Below are positions 41,779 to 49,950 of a stretch of 64,000 nucleotides of DNA, in pieces. The notes beneath the pieces are model-generated. The model was not told where the DNA came from. It saw nothing but the letters and a program-made list of their open reading frames with translations, and ran no database searches. The DNA is from Pseudoflavonifractor phocaeensis (GTDB lineage: Bacteria; Bacillota; Clostridia; Oscillospirales; Oscillospiraceae), in contig NZ_JADYUM010000001.1 of the NCBI RefSeq assembly GCF_021531815.1, positions 62,001 to 126,000 on the forward strand. The letters are read 5' to 3'. The translations under genes and the position numbers were made by a program. How positions within the stretch are numbered: position 1 is the first letter of the stretch; every line of letters begins with the position of its first letter.

Positions 41779-42099
41779 TCAATCCTCCTTCATGCCGCCC
41801 AGCGTCACTGAGATAAGGTCAATGGTGGCGAGAAGTTCATCCCCCACGTCGCCCCCGGCCTCAATGCGCCGCAGTTCCCCCAGGACGGCGGCGAGTTGGT
41901 CACGCAGGGCCTTGTAGACCCTGGGATTGCCCTGCACCACCACGGCCCGGTCTAAGAGCCGCCGGGTGATGTAGTCCTGCTTCGTCAGGCCAGAGAGCCG
42001 CACAGCGGCGTCAATCTGCTTGTTTTCCTCCGGGGATACCCGGAAGGCCACGGTCTTGTTCCTCCAGCGGTTGTGAGTGTCCAAATTCTTAGCTGACAT
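41779..42099 (-). CDS. MobC-like relaxosome accessory protein of element C
   Basis: A 106-residue homologue of the element B protein, with the ribbon-helix-helix-like WRNKTVAFRVSPEENKQIDA and SGLTKQDYITRRLL. Its start overlaps the integrase stop by one base (TAATG), so the genes are translationally coupled. It would bind this element's oriT with the intact relaxase. Confidence 0.82.
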   Translation of the reverse strand: MSAKNLDTHNRWRNKTVAFRVSPEENKQIDAAVRLSGLTKQDYITRRLLDRAVVVQGNPRVYKALRDQLAAVLGELRRIEAGGDVGDELLATIDLISVTLGGMKED

Positions 42100-43175
42100 T
42101 ACGCTCCCATCCTTTCAAAGTCCAATTTGTCTGCCATTTCCGTCTGCTTGGACGGAAACAGGTGGGCATAGCGATAGGTGATCTCGATACTCTCATGCCC
42201 CACACGGTCAGCAATCGCCACAGCGGAGAAGCCCATGTCAATCAGAAGTGAGATGTGCGAATGCCGGAGGTCGTGGATTCTGATACGCTTGACCCCTGCC
42301 GACTTCGCCCCTCTGTCCATCTCATGGTGGAGATAGCTTTTCGTGATGGTGAAAATGCGCTCCTTCTTCTTGATACCGTAGAGCATCCCCAGGTAATCCT
42401 TCATCTCGTCACAGAGGAAGTTGGGCATTTTAATGGTGCGGTTGCTTTTCTTCGTCTTTGGCGTGGTAATGACGTCCTTGCCGTGGAGCCGCTGATAGGA
42501 CTTGCTGATTTTCACCGTCCCGGCCTCAAAGTCAAAGTCTGCCGGGGTCAGGGCCAGCAGTTCCCCCTCCCGAATACCACACCAGTAGAGCATTTCAAAG
42601 GCGTAGTAGGAAACGGGCTTGTCCATCATGGCATCTGCAAACTTCTGGTACTCCGCTTTCGTCCAGAACAGCATTTCCTTCCGTTCCTCTGACCCCATGT
42701 TCCCAGCCTTGGCGGCGGGATTGGAGCGCAGCTCATAGAAGCGGACAGCGTGATTGAAGATGGCGCTAAGCTGGTTGTGCAGGGTTTTGAGGTAGGTAGC
42801 CGAGTAGGGCTTGCGCTTCTCGTCCCGGTAGGCCAGCAACTCGTTCTGCCATGCGATCACGTCCTTGGTGGTGATCTCGCTAATCTTCCGCTTGCCAAAG
42901 TAGGGCAGAATTTTCTTCTGGATGATGTTCTCCTTGGTCAGCCAGGTGTTCTCCTTGAGCCGGGGTTTCATATCCTTGGTGTAAAGCTCGGTAAAGGCTT
43001 CAAAGGTCATATCCAGGTCGCCGGAGGTCTGCATCTGGAAACTGCGCTCCCACTCCTGGGCCTCCCGTTTGGTGGCAAAGCCACGCTTGCACTTCTGTTT
43101 GCGCTCCCCCGTCCAGTCCTGATACCGCACCATGACGTACCATGTTCCTCTTGCTTCGTCCTTAAAGACTGGCAT
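42099..43175 (-). CDS. Tyrosine integrase of element C
   Basis: A 358-residue integrase closely related to that of element B. Catalytic residues are present: Arg in CGIREGE, HDLRHSHIS, GHESIEITY and Tyr in RYAHL. The arm-binding domain starts TWYVMVRYQDWTGERKQKCK. It should recognise GAGTGGGA in guaA and the GTTATCAAAT-type arm repeats. It is followed by mobC with a 1-bp overlap and preceded directly by xis. Confidence 0.95.
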   Translation of the reverse strand: MPVFKDEARGTWYVMVRYQDWTGERKQKCKRGFATKREAQEWERSFQMQTSGDLDMTFEAFTELYTKDMKPRLKENTWLTKENIIQKKILPYFGKRKISEITTKDVIAWQNELLAYRDEKRKPYSATYLKTLHNQLSAIFNHAVRFYELRSNPAAKAGNMGSEERKEMLFWTKAEYQKFADAMMDKPVSYYAFEMLYWCGIREGELLALTPADFDFEAGTVKISKSYQRLHGKDVITTPKTKKSNRTIKMPNFLCDEMKDYLGMLYGIKKKERIFTITKSYLHHEMDRGAKSAGVKRIRIHDLRHSHISLLIDMGFSAVAIADRVGHESIEITYRYAHLFPSKQTEMADKLDFERMGA

Positions 43176-43364
43176 TTAGTTCCCTTCCTTTCTGGCCCCG
43201 TAGAGCCGTTCGTTGAAATACTGGCGGTTGACCCGCCCTGCGATGGTGATGAAGCCCTTGTCCTTCAATTCTTCGTTGAGCTGCCGGATGAGTTTATAGG
43301 CGTAGGGCTTCGATACACCCAGCTCGTCCGCAACTTCTTCCGCCCGGATGAATCTGTTCTCCAT
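43176..43364 (-). CDS. Excisionase / AlpA-like small DNA-binding protein of element C
   Basis: A 62-residue winged helix-turn-helix protein (IRAEEVADELGVSKPYAYKL, then AGRVNRQYFNERLYGA). GAAAGGAGG precedes the ATG at 43364. It abuts the integrase gene and is driven by a consensus promoter. Position and size indicate an excisionase. Confidence 0.85.
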   Translation of the reverse strand: MENRFIRAEEVADELGVSKPYAYKLIRQLNEELKDKGFITIAGRVNRQYFNERLYGARKEGN

Positions 43365-43414
43365 ATGGATTCCTCCTTTCTTTTGATTTAACGCTATTTG
43401 CTTAACGTAGTCCT

Positions 43415-43443
43415 ATTATACTAACTCTATTCCGTTATGTCAA
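43415..43443 (-). promoter_or_regulatory. xis-int promoter of element C
   Basis: TTGACA (43438-43443) and TATAAT (43415-43420), both consensus, 17 bp apart on the minus strand. The spacer holds an imperfect palindrome TAAC-ggaatag-aGTTA, different in sequence from the operator of element B. Confidence 0.85.
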
Positions 43444-43487
43444 GACCTTCCAACGAGAAAATATAAACAAATTTATTTATTTTTCTC

Positions 43488-43516
43488 TTGACTGGTCTAA
43501 ACATATCTGTTATACT
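43488..43516 (+). promoter_or_regulatory. Regulator promoter of element C
   Basis: TTGACT (43488-43493), 17 bp, TATACT (43511-43516), with a near-palindrome TAAACATATCTGTTA over the spacer and the start of the -10 box. Confidence 0.75.
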
Positions 43517-43553
43517 TCAAGTGTCCCCATTACATAGATTGGAGTTGGCAGTT

Positions 43554-44087
43554 ATGGCGATTGGTGAACGTATTCGTTTCTTCCGCAACATGAAGGGCAT
43601 CACACAGAAGTATCTTGGCATGGTGGTGGGTTTCCCGGAACGCTCCGCCGATGTGCGTATGGCACAGTATGAAACCGGGAGCCGCACCCCCAAGGCCGAC
43701 CTGACAAAGACCCTGGCTGACTTCTTTGATATTTCCCCTGATGCCCTGACCGTCCCTGACATAGATACCGACATCGGCCTGATGCACACCCTCTTTGCTT
43801 TGGAGGATATTCGGGGGCTGACTATTGGGGAGATTGACGGCGAGGTTTGTCTGCGTCTGGACAAATCCAAAGGCAAGACCTATGCCAATATGCTTGATAT
43901 GCTGTCCGCCTGGGCGGAGCAGGCCAAGAAGCTGGAGGCCGGGGAGATCACCAGGGAGGACTATGACCGCTGGCGGTACAACTACCCCAAGTACGACACC
44001 ACCCTGCGGTGGGCAAAAGTTCCCTCACAGGAATTGAGTGATTTCCTGGTGGATGCACTCAAAGATAGCCCCGATACTGATGAATAG
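43554..44087 (+). CDS. XRE-family regulator of element C
   Basis: A 177-residue homologue of the element B regulator: Cro/CI helix-turn-helix (IGERIRFFRNMKGITQKYLG, AQYETGSRTPKADLTKTLAD) and the shared C-terminal EAGEITREDYDRWRYNYPKY. The ATG at 43554 follows GGAG; 22 upstream codons were dropped. Divergent from xis-int and followed by a terminator. It likely represses excision and its own promoter. Confidence 0.88.
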   Translation: MAIGERIRFFRNMKGITQKYLGMVVGFPERSADVRMAQYETGSRTPKADLTKTLADFFDISPDALTVPDIDTDIGLMHTLFALEDIRGLTIGEIDGEVCLRLDKSKGKTYANMLDMLSAWAEQAKKLEAGEITREDYDRWRYNYPKYDTTLRWAKVPSQELSDFLVDALKDSPDTDE

Positions 44088-44093
44088 ACAGCA

Positions 44094-44129
44094 AAAGCCC
44101 TTACCGACGTTGCCATCGGTAAGGGCTTT
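44094..44129 (+). terminator. Terminator after the element C regulator
   Basis: Fourteen-bp perfect arms (44094-44107 and 44116-44129) ending in TTTC. Confidence 0.88.
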
Positions 44130-44220
44130 CTAATATGGTTGTCCTCACTTATAAGCCGCAAAAGAACATTCTTTACCCGCAATCCACTGGGGATACAGAA
44201 TGATACGGCCTATGGGGAGC

Positions 44221-44242
44221 GTTATCAAATCGTTATCAAAAG
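44221..44242 (+). repeat. Arm-type repeats, right end of element C
   Basis: GTTATCAAATC and GTTATCAAAAG in tandem (11-bp period), 60-80 bp from the att core in guaA; the same spacing class as in element B. Confidence 0.62.
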
Positions 44243-44297
44243 AGAGATATAAAACCGCAAAATCGTTGTGCCGCAACGGGTTCGGAGTTTCAAAAAC

Positions 44298-45839
44298 TCA
44301 CTCCCACTCTATTGTGGCGGGGGGTTTGGACGTGATGTCGTAGCAGATGCGGTTGATGCCCTGGACCTCGTTGACAATACGGGTGGAGATCTTATCCAGC
44401 ACGTCGTAGGGGATGCGGGCCCAGTCGGCGGTCATAAAGTCGCTGGTGGTGACGGCGCGGAGGGCCAGGGTGTAGTCGTAGGTCCGTCCGTCGCCCATGA
44501 CACCCACGCTGCGGGTATTGGTGAGAACCGCGAAATACTGGTTCATATTCTTGTCCTCGCCGGCCTTGGCGATCTCGTCCCGGAAGATGAAATCGGCTTC
44601 CCGCAGGGTATCCGCCTTCTCCTTGGTGATCTCGCCGATAATGCGGATGGCAAGACCGGGGCCAGGGAAGGGCTGGCGGGTGACCAGGTACTCGGGCAGG
44701 CCCAGCTCCCGGCCCAGCTGACGGACCTCGTCCTTGAACAGCAGGCGCAGGGGCTCGATGATCTCCTTGAAGTCCACATAGTCGGGCAGGCCGCCCACGT
44801 TGTGGTGGCTCTTGATGACGGCGGCGTCGCCGGCGCCGGACTCGATGACGTCGGGGTAGATGGTGCCCTGGGCCAGGAAATCCACCGTGCCGATCTTCTT
44901 GGCTTCCTCCTCGAAGACCCGGATGAACTCCTCGCCGATGATTTTCCGCTTGCGCTCAGGCTCGGAGACTCCGGCCAGCTTGCCCAGGAAACGGGCCTCG
45001 GCATCCACCCGGATAAAGTTGATGTCCCACTTGTCGAAAGCGGCCTCCACCTCGTCGCCTTCATTCAGGCGCATGAGGCCGTGGTCCACGAAGACGCAGG
45101 TGAGCTGACGGCCCACAGCCTCGGCCAGCAGGGCGGCCACCACGGAGGAGTCCACGCCGCCGGACAGGGCCAGCAGCACCTTGCCGTCTCCCACCTTTTC
45201 CCGGACGGCGGCGATGGCAGTCTTCTTATAGTCCTCCATGGTCCAGTCGCCCTTGGCGCCGCAGACTTCATAGAGGAAGTTGCGGATCATCTTGATGCCG
45301 TTCTCGGTGTGGTTGACCTCGGGGTGGTACTGGACGCCGTAGAAGCCCCGGGCCTCGTCGGCAATGGCCACGTTGGGACAGGCGTCGGAGTGGGCGGTGA
45401 GTGCAAAGCCCTCGGGGACCTTCGCCATATAGTCGCCGTGGCTCATCCAAGAGATTCCCTGGTCGGGCAGGCCCTTGAACAGCTTGCAGGCGGTATCATA
45501 GTAAGTGACGGTCTTGCCGTACTCCCGGGCGGAGTCATCCTGGGCCTCGGTGACCTGGCCGCCCAGAGTGTGGGCCATAAGCTGGCAGCCGTAGCAAATA
45601 CCCAGAATGGGCACACCCCAGGTGAAGATCTCCGGGTCCACATGGGGAGAGCTCTCCAGGTAGACGGAATTGGGACCGCCGGTAAAGATGATGCCGATGG
45701 GGTCCATGGCCTTCAGTTCCGCCAGGGGGGTGGTGTAGGGCTTGACCTCGCAGTACACACTGCACTCGCGGACCCGGCGGGCGATGAGCTGGTTATACTG
45801 GCCGCCGAAGTCCAGCACGATGACAGTCTGGTGGGACAT
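44298..45839 (-). CDS. guaA: GMP synthase (glutamine-hydrolysing)
   Basis: A 513-residue enzyme that converts XMP to GMP. The N-terminal class I amidotransferase has the nucleophile in [11 protein letters not shown] and the HYHPE-type region; the ATP-pyrophosphatase loop is [10 protein letters not shown] (about residue 228), and the C-terminal dimerisation domain ends in KPPATIEWE. The ATG at 45839 follows AGGAAGGA. The last codons contain the attachment core used by the adjacent elements, and the reading frame is preserved. It is monocistronic. Confidence 0.97.
   Translation of the reverse strand: MSHQTVIVLDFGGQYNQLIARRVRECSVYCEVKPYTTPLAELKAMDPIGIIFTGGPNSVYLESSPHVDPEIFTWGVPILGICYGCQLMAHTLGGQVTEAQDDSAREYGKTVTYYDTACKLFKGLPDQGISWMSHGDYMAKVPEGFALTAHSDACPNVAIADEARGFYGVQYHPEVNHTENGIKMIRNFLYEVCGAKGDWTMEDYKKTAIAAVREKVGDGKVLLALSGGVDSSVVAALLAEAVGRQLTCVFVDHGLMRLNEGDEVEAAFDKWDINFIRVDAEARFLGKLAGVSEPERKRKIIGEEFIRVFEEEAKKIGTVDFLAQGTIYPDVIESGAGDAAVIKSHHNVGGLPDYVDFKEIIEPLRLLFKDEVRQLGRELGLPEYLVTRQPFPGPGLAIRIIGEITKEKADTLREADFIFRDEIAKAGEDKNMNQYFAVLTNTRSVGVMGDGRTYDYTLALRAVTTSDFMTADWARIPYDVLDKISTRIVNEVQGINRICYDITSKPPATIEWE
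44302..44309 (-). other. Attachment core in the guaA 3' end
   Basis: GAGTGGGA (minus strand) spans the Glu-Trp-Glu codons of GuaA and is shared with the site at 36290-36297. It forms the right boundary of element C. Confidence 0.8.
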
Positions 45840-45897
45840 AAACGCATCCTTCCTCTCTCGTAAAATAGGATTTAACCAACATTTAACCCGCTTTCCC

Positions 45898-45926
45898 TTG
45901 TTCTCCCCAAAACACCGGAGTATGAT
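45898..45926 (+). promoter_or_regulatory. Promoter of the 27-codon gene
   Basis: TTGTTC (45898-45903), 17 bp, TATGAT (45921-45926), about 35 bp ahead of the start codon. Confidence 0.6.
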
Positions 45927-45960
45927 GGGGACAGAAAACAAGGAAAGGAGGCTTGATCGT

Positions 45961-46044
45961 ATGACGAACACGAATTGGAGCAGTCTGGCCGACCTGGAAG
46001 ACCTGATTTATGAGAATCAAAACGTCGTGGCCAGCGAGCGGTGA
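45961..46044 (+). CDS. Small protein of 27 residues, unknown function
   Basis: [15 protein letters not shown] followed by [13 protein letters not shown] do not recognise it. The start has an ideal AAAGGAGG with 9-nt spacing, a promoter lies about 35 bp upstream and an intrinsic terminator begins 23 bp after the stop, so it is a complete stand-alone transcription unit of about 160 nt. It is acidic in the middle, without a membrane segment or signal peptide; an amphipathic helix over residues 7-20 is possible. It is divergent from guaA and converges on the membrane protein at 46099. Confidence 0.6.
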   Translation: MTNTNWSSLADLEDLIYENQNVVASER

Positions 46045-46067
46045 TCCAAATTGAATTGGGACAAGGA

Positions 46068-46093
46068 ACCACACCGGAGGGTGTGGGTTTTTT
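46068..46093 (+). terminator. Terminator of the 27-codon gene
   Basis: ACCACACC / GGTGTGG stem with GGAG loop and six Ts. Confidence 0.88.
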
Positions 46094-46098
46094 GTTGT

Positions 46099-46626
46099 TC
46101 AGGGCGTTTCCGGCAGGACATACATTCCCTTTTCCATATCCAGGCGGGCAAAGGCCGTATACCACACCCCAGTAGACAGCCGCTTCCCACCGAAGGAGAC
46201 ACGGTACTGCCCGTCAGGGAGCTTGCCATACTGCGAAAGGACCATGCGTGCCTGAACAGTACCCCCCGGCGCCAGTTCCAGACCCACACCGGCAGTGGCG
46301 AATGGCTCACAGGGAACCGTATACCATACCCCATCCAGCAAGATATCCAGACTGCCATGGACAATCAACTCCCTGTTGCCGTCCACACTAGCTCCGCTGT
46401 CCAAGGTGAAACCGCTGTTGTTGACAAAGGTCATCCGGAGCTGTTGACCTGTCAAGGCCAGAGACAGTTCCAGACCCGGGTCTGTATTGCGCTCCTCCGC
46501 CGGAGTCAGGTCTTCCGCCTTCAGCTCCACCGGGCGGGAGGTAAACCAAATGAACCCTCCCAGTCCGATCAGGAACAAAACCAGGAACAGGACGACTCCG
46601 CCCCATTGTTTTAGCCACTGTTTCAT
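46099..46626 (-). CDS. Membrane-anchored protein with an Ig-like extracytoplasmic domain, unknown function
   Basis: A 175-residue protein with a short cytoplasmic N-terminus, one hydrophobic segment (about residues 9-29, VVLFLVLFLIGLGGFIWF) and an outside domain of about 140 residues rich in beta-type sequence (ELSLALTGQQLRMTFVNNSG, ARMVLSQYGKLPDGQYRVSF). This alternation resembles Ig-like modules that accompany intramembrane or surface proteins. The ATG at 46626 follows GGAGGT. It is downstream of carB by orientation and ends near the terminator of the 27-codon gene. No enzymatic motif is visible. Confidence 0.75.
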   Translation of the reverse strand: MKQWLKQWGGVVLFLVLFLIGLGGFIWFTSRPVELKAEDLTPAEERNTDPGLELSLALTGQQLRMTFVNNSGFTLDSGASVDGNRELIVHGSLDILLDGVWYTVPCEPFATAGVGLELAPGGTVQARMVLSQYGKLPDGQYRVSFGGKRLSTGVWYTAFARLDMEKGMYVLPETP

Positions 46627-46703
46627 TTCACGCACCTCCAAAATTCTTTCATCCGTCAAGACGGAAAGGATGGATGGAAGTTGCGCAGAAACTGTTTTTT
46701 CGT

Positions 46704-46732
46704 ATCCCCGCCGCTCTTGGAGCGGCGGGGAT
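46704..46732. terminator. Perfect hairpin after carB
   Basis: Thirteen-bp arms (46704-46716 and 46720-46732), 3-nt loop, 9 bp after the carB stop. There is no T-run on the minus strand, so termination may be weak or the hairpin protects the mRNA end. Confidence 0.6.
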
Positions 46733-46740
46733 TCCTAGTC

Positions 46741-49700
46741 TCAGATCTTGGTGATGTCGATGGGCTCCAGTTCCTCGGAGCGGCTCTGCTGGCGGACGGT
46801 GAGCAGGGCCCGGGCGGTATCGATGGCGGTGACACAGCCCACGCCGTGCTCCACGGCGGAGCGGCGGATCTTGAAGCCGTCGGTGTCGTGCTTGCGGCCC
46901 CGGGTGGGGGTGTTGATGATCAGGTCCACGGTGCCGGAGGCGATCATGTCCAGGATATTGGGGTGAGCCTGGGACACGCGGTTGACCCGCTTGCACTCGA
47001 TGCCCGCCTCGTTGAGGATGTCGCAGGTGCCGGAGGTGGCGAAGAGCTCGATGCCCATCTCCTCAAAGCCCCGGGCGATGGAGATGATCTCCCGCTTGTC
47101 CTCGTCTTTCACGGTGATGATGATACGGCCGCCCCGCTTGGGAGCCCGCATGTTGGACCCCTTGAAGGCCTTCAGCAGGGCCTGGGGGAAGGTCTCGGCA
47201 ATGCCCAGCACCTCGCCGGTAGACTTCATCTCGGGGCCAAGGCCGGTATCCACGTCGGTCAGCTTCTCGAAGGAGAAGACAGGGGCCTTGACGGCGAAGT
47301 AGTCAGCCTCCTTGTAGATGCCGGTACCGTACTCCAGGTCCTTCAGCTTCTGACCCAACATGACCTTGGTGGCCAAATCGATGATGGGCACGCCGGTGAC
47401 TTTGGAGATATATGGGATGGTGCGAGAGGAACGGGGATTGACCTCAATGACGTAGATGTCGTCATCGTAGAGGATATACTGGGCGTTGATCAGGCCGATG
47501 ACGCCCAGGTGCTTGGCCATGTTCTTGGTATGCTGGAGGATCAGGTCGCGGTGCTTCTGCTCCAGGTGGAGCGGGGGATAGACGGCGATGGAGTCGCCGG
47601 AGTGGACGCCGGCCCGCTCCACATGCTCCATGATGCCGGGGATGAGGATGTCCTCTCCGTCGAAGACGCCGTCCACCTCCAGCTCCCGGCCCATGAGGTA
47701 CTTATCCACCAGGACGGGGTGCTCCTGGACGGTCATGTTGATGATGCGCATGAACTCCTCAATGTTCCGGTCAGAGTAGGCGATCTCCATGCCCTGTCCG
47801 CCCAGGACGTAGGAGGGCCGGACCAGCACGGGGTAACCCAGCTCGTGGGCGGCGGCCAGAGCCTCCTCGGTGGTATAGATGGTGCGGCCCTTGGCGCGGG
47901 GGATGTGGCACTTCTCCAAGATCTCGTCGAAGCGCTCCCGGTCCTCGGCGGCGTCCACGCCGTCGGAGGAGGTGCCCAGGATCCGCACGCCCATGTCGGT
48001 GAGGGCCTTGGCCAGCTTGATGGCGGTCTGGCCGCCGAACTGGACCACGGCGCCCCAGGGCTTCTCCTGCTCCACGATGTTCTGAACGTCCTCGGCGGTC
48101 AGGGGCTCGAAGTACAGCTTGTCGGCCACGTCGAAGTCAGTGGAGACGGTCTCCGGGTTGTTGTTGACGATGATGGTCTCATAGCCCATGCGCTTGAAGG
48201 CCCAGACGGAGTGGACGGAGCAGTAGTCAAACTCGATGCCCTGGCCGATACGGATGGGGCCGGAGCCCAGGACCAGCACTTTCTTCTTGCCGGTATCGGA
48301 CTCCACCGCCTCGTTCTCTCCGTCATAGGAGGAGTAATAGTAGGGGGTCTCGGCGTCGAACTCGGCGGCGCAGGTATCCACCATCTTGAAGGAGGGGATG
48401 ATGCCGTAGCGTTCCCGCAGGGCCTTGACCTCGGCCTGCTTCATGCCGCAGAGGTTGCCGATATAGCTGTCGGCGAAGCACATCTCCTTGGCCCGCTTCA
48501 GGGTGTCGGCATCGGGCTCGCCCTTGCAGCGCTTCAGCTCCTCCTCCATGTCGATGATCCGCTTGAAGCCGTCCAGGAACCAGATGTCCATTTTGGTGAT
48601 GTGGTTGATCTTCTGGGGGGAGAACCCGCGGCGCAGGGCCTCGGCCACCACGAACAGCCGCTCGTCGGTGACGTTGACCAGCAGGTCCTCGATCTCGTCG
48701 GTGTACAGCCCCTCCAGCTTGTCCAGCTTCAAAGCCCGGACATTCAGTTCCAGGGAGCGGATGGCCTTCATCAGGGCGCCCTCGAAGGAGTTGGCGATGG
48801 CCATGACCTCGCCGGTGGCCTTCATCTGGGTGCCCAGGGTACGGCTGGCGGTGGTGAACTTGTCGAAGGGCAGGCGGGGGATCTTCAGCACGCAGTAGTC
48901 GATGGTGGGCTCGAAACAGGCGGTGGTCTTGCCGGTCACCGCGTTGGGGATCTCGTCCAGGGTATAGCCCAGGGCGATCTTGGCGGCCACCTTGGCGATG
49001 GGGTAGCCGGTGGCCTTGGAGGCCAGGGCGGAAGAACGGGACACACGGGGGTTGACCTCGATGACCGCGTACTCGTAGGAGTCGGGGTTCAGGGCGAACT
49101 GGCAGTTACAGCCGCCCTCGATCTCCAGGGCGGAGATGATATCCAGTGCGGCGGAACGGAGCATCTGGAACTCCCGGTTGGCCAGGGTCTGGGTGGGGGC
49201 TACCACAATGGAGTCGCCGGTATGGACGCCCACAGGGTCGATGTTCTCCATGGAACAGACCTGGATCACGTTGCCGGCGGAGTCCCGCATGACCTCGAAC
49301 TCGATTTCCTTCCAGCCGGCGATACACCGCTCGATCAGGACCTGGCCCACTCGGGAGAGGTTGATGCCCCGGTCGGAAATCTCCTCCAGGGAAGCCCGGT
49401 CATAGGCGATGCCGCCACCGGTGCCGCCCAGGGTGTAGGCGGGACGGACGATGACGGGATAGCCGATCTCCTCGGCAAAGGCCACGGCATCGGGCACGCT
49501 CTCCACCACCTTGGAGGTGACGCAGGGCTGGCCGATGGACTCCATGCAGTCCTTGAAGCCCTGGCGGTCCTCCGCCTTGCGGATGGAGTCGGGGCTGGTG
49601 CCCAGCAGCTTGACGCCGTACTTCTCCAGGGTGCCGTCCTCGTACAGGGCCATGGCCAGGTTCAGGCCGGTCTGGCCGCCCAGGGTGGGCAGGATGGAGT

Positions 49701-49950
49701 CGGGGCGCTCCATCTCAATGACCTGGGTCACGGAGGGGATATTCAGCGGCTCGATATAGACGTGGTCGGCGATGTCCTTGTCGGTCATGATGGTGGCGGG
49801 GTTGGAGTTGACCAGCACCACCTCGATGCCCTCTTCCTTCAGGGCGCGGCAGGCCTGGGTGCCGGCGTAGTCGAACTCGGCGGCCTGGCCGATGACGATG
49901 GGGCCGGAGCCCAGGACAAGGACTTTTTTGATATTGGGATTCTTAGGCAT
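46741..49950 (-). CDS. carB: Carbamoyl-phosphate synthase large subunit
   Basis: A 1069-residue enzyme making carbamoyl phosphate from bicarbonate, ATP and the ammonia delivered by CarA, for pyrimidines and arginine. Two ATP-grasp halves are visible (VLVLGSGPIVIGQAAEFDYA at the start and VLVLGSGPIRIGQGIEFDYC near residue 555), with the C-terminal MGS-like allosteric domain from about 940. Length is standard. Its start overlaps the carA stop by one base (TAATG), so the subunits are coupled. Confidence 0.98.
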   Translation of the reverse strand: MPKNPNIKKVLVLGSGPIVIGQAAEFDYAGTQACRALKEEGIEVVLVNSNPATIMTDKDIADHVYIEPLNIPSVTQVIEMERPDSILPTLGGQTGLNLAMALYEDGTLEKYGVKLLGTSPDSIRKAEDRQGFKDCMESIGQPCVTSKVVESVPDAVAFAEEIGYPVIVRPAYTLGGTGGGIAYDRASLEEISDRGINLSRVGQVLIERCIAGWKEIEFEVMRDSAGNVIQVCSMENIDPVGVHTGDSIVVAPTQTLANREFQMLRSAALDIISALEIEGGCNCQFALNPDSYEYAVIEVNPRVSRSSALASKATGYPIAKVAAKIALGYTLDEIPNAVTGKTTACFEPTIDYCVLKIPRLPFDKFTTASRTLGTQMKATGEVMAIANSFEGALMKAIRSLELNVRALKLDKLEGLYTDEIEDLLVNVTDERLFVVAEALRRGFSPQKINHITKMDIWFLDGFKRIIDMEEELKRCKGEPDADTLKRAKEMCFADSYIGNLCGMKQAEVKALRERYGIIPSFKMVDTCAAEFDAETPYYYSSYDGENEAVESDTGKKKVLVLGSGPIRIGQGIEFDYCSVHSVWAFKRMGYETIIVNNNPETVSTDFDVADKLYFEPLTAEDVQNIVEQEKPWGAVVQFGGQTAIKLAKALTDMGVRILGTSSDGVDAAEDRERFDEILEKCHIPRAKGRTIYTTEEALAAAHELGYPVLVRPSYVLGGQGMEIAYSDRNIEEFMRIINMTVQEHPVLVDKYLMGRELEVDGVFDGEDILIPGIMEHVERAGVHSGDSIAVYPPLHLEQKHRDLILQHTKNMAKHLGVIGLINAQYILYDDDIYVIEVNPRSSRTIPYISKVTGVPIIDLATKVMLGQKLKDLEYGTGIYKEADYFAVKAPVFSFEKLTDVDTGLGPEMKSTGEVLGIAETFPQALLKAFKGSNMRAPKRGGRIIITVKDEDKREIISIARGFEEMGIELFATSGTCDILNEAGIECKRVNRVSQAHPNILDMIASGTVDLIINTPTRGRKHDTDGFKIRRSAVEHGVGCVTAIDTARALLTVRQQSRSEELEPIDITKI

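Larger units (their letters stand above)
36298..44301. mobile_element. Integrative mobilizable element C carrying tet(W)
   Basis: About 8.0 kb between two copies of the GAGTGGGA core. Order: left arm, tet(W) with attenuator, tnpV remnant, MobV relaxase, oriT, iterons, rep, mobC-like, integrase, excisionase, divergent regulator, right arm. It has no conjugation machinery of its own, so it would need a helper. All modules look intact. Confidence 0.85.

Noticed and set aside
45742-45960. In-frame upstream extension of the 27-codon protein
   Set aside because: The longer frame starts inside guaA on the opposite strand, whereas the ATG at 45961 has an ideal ribosome site and promoter spacing.
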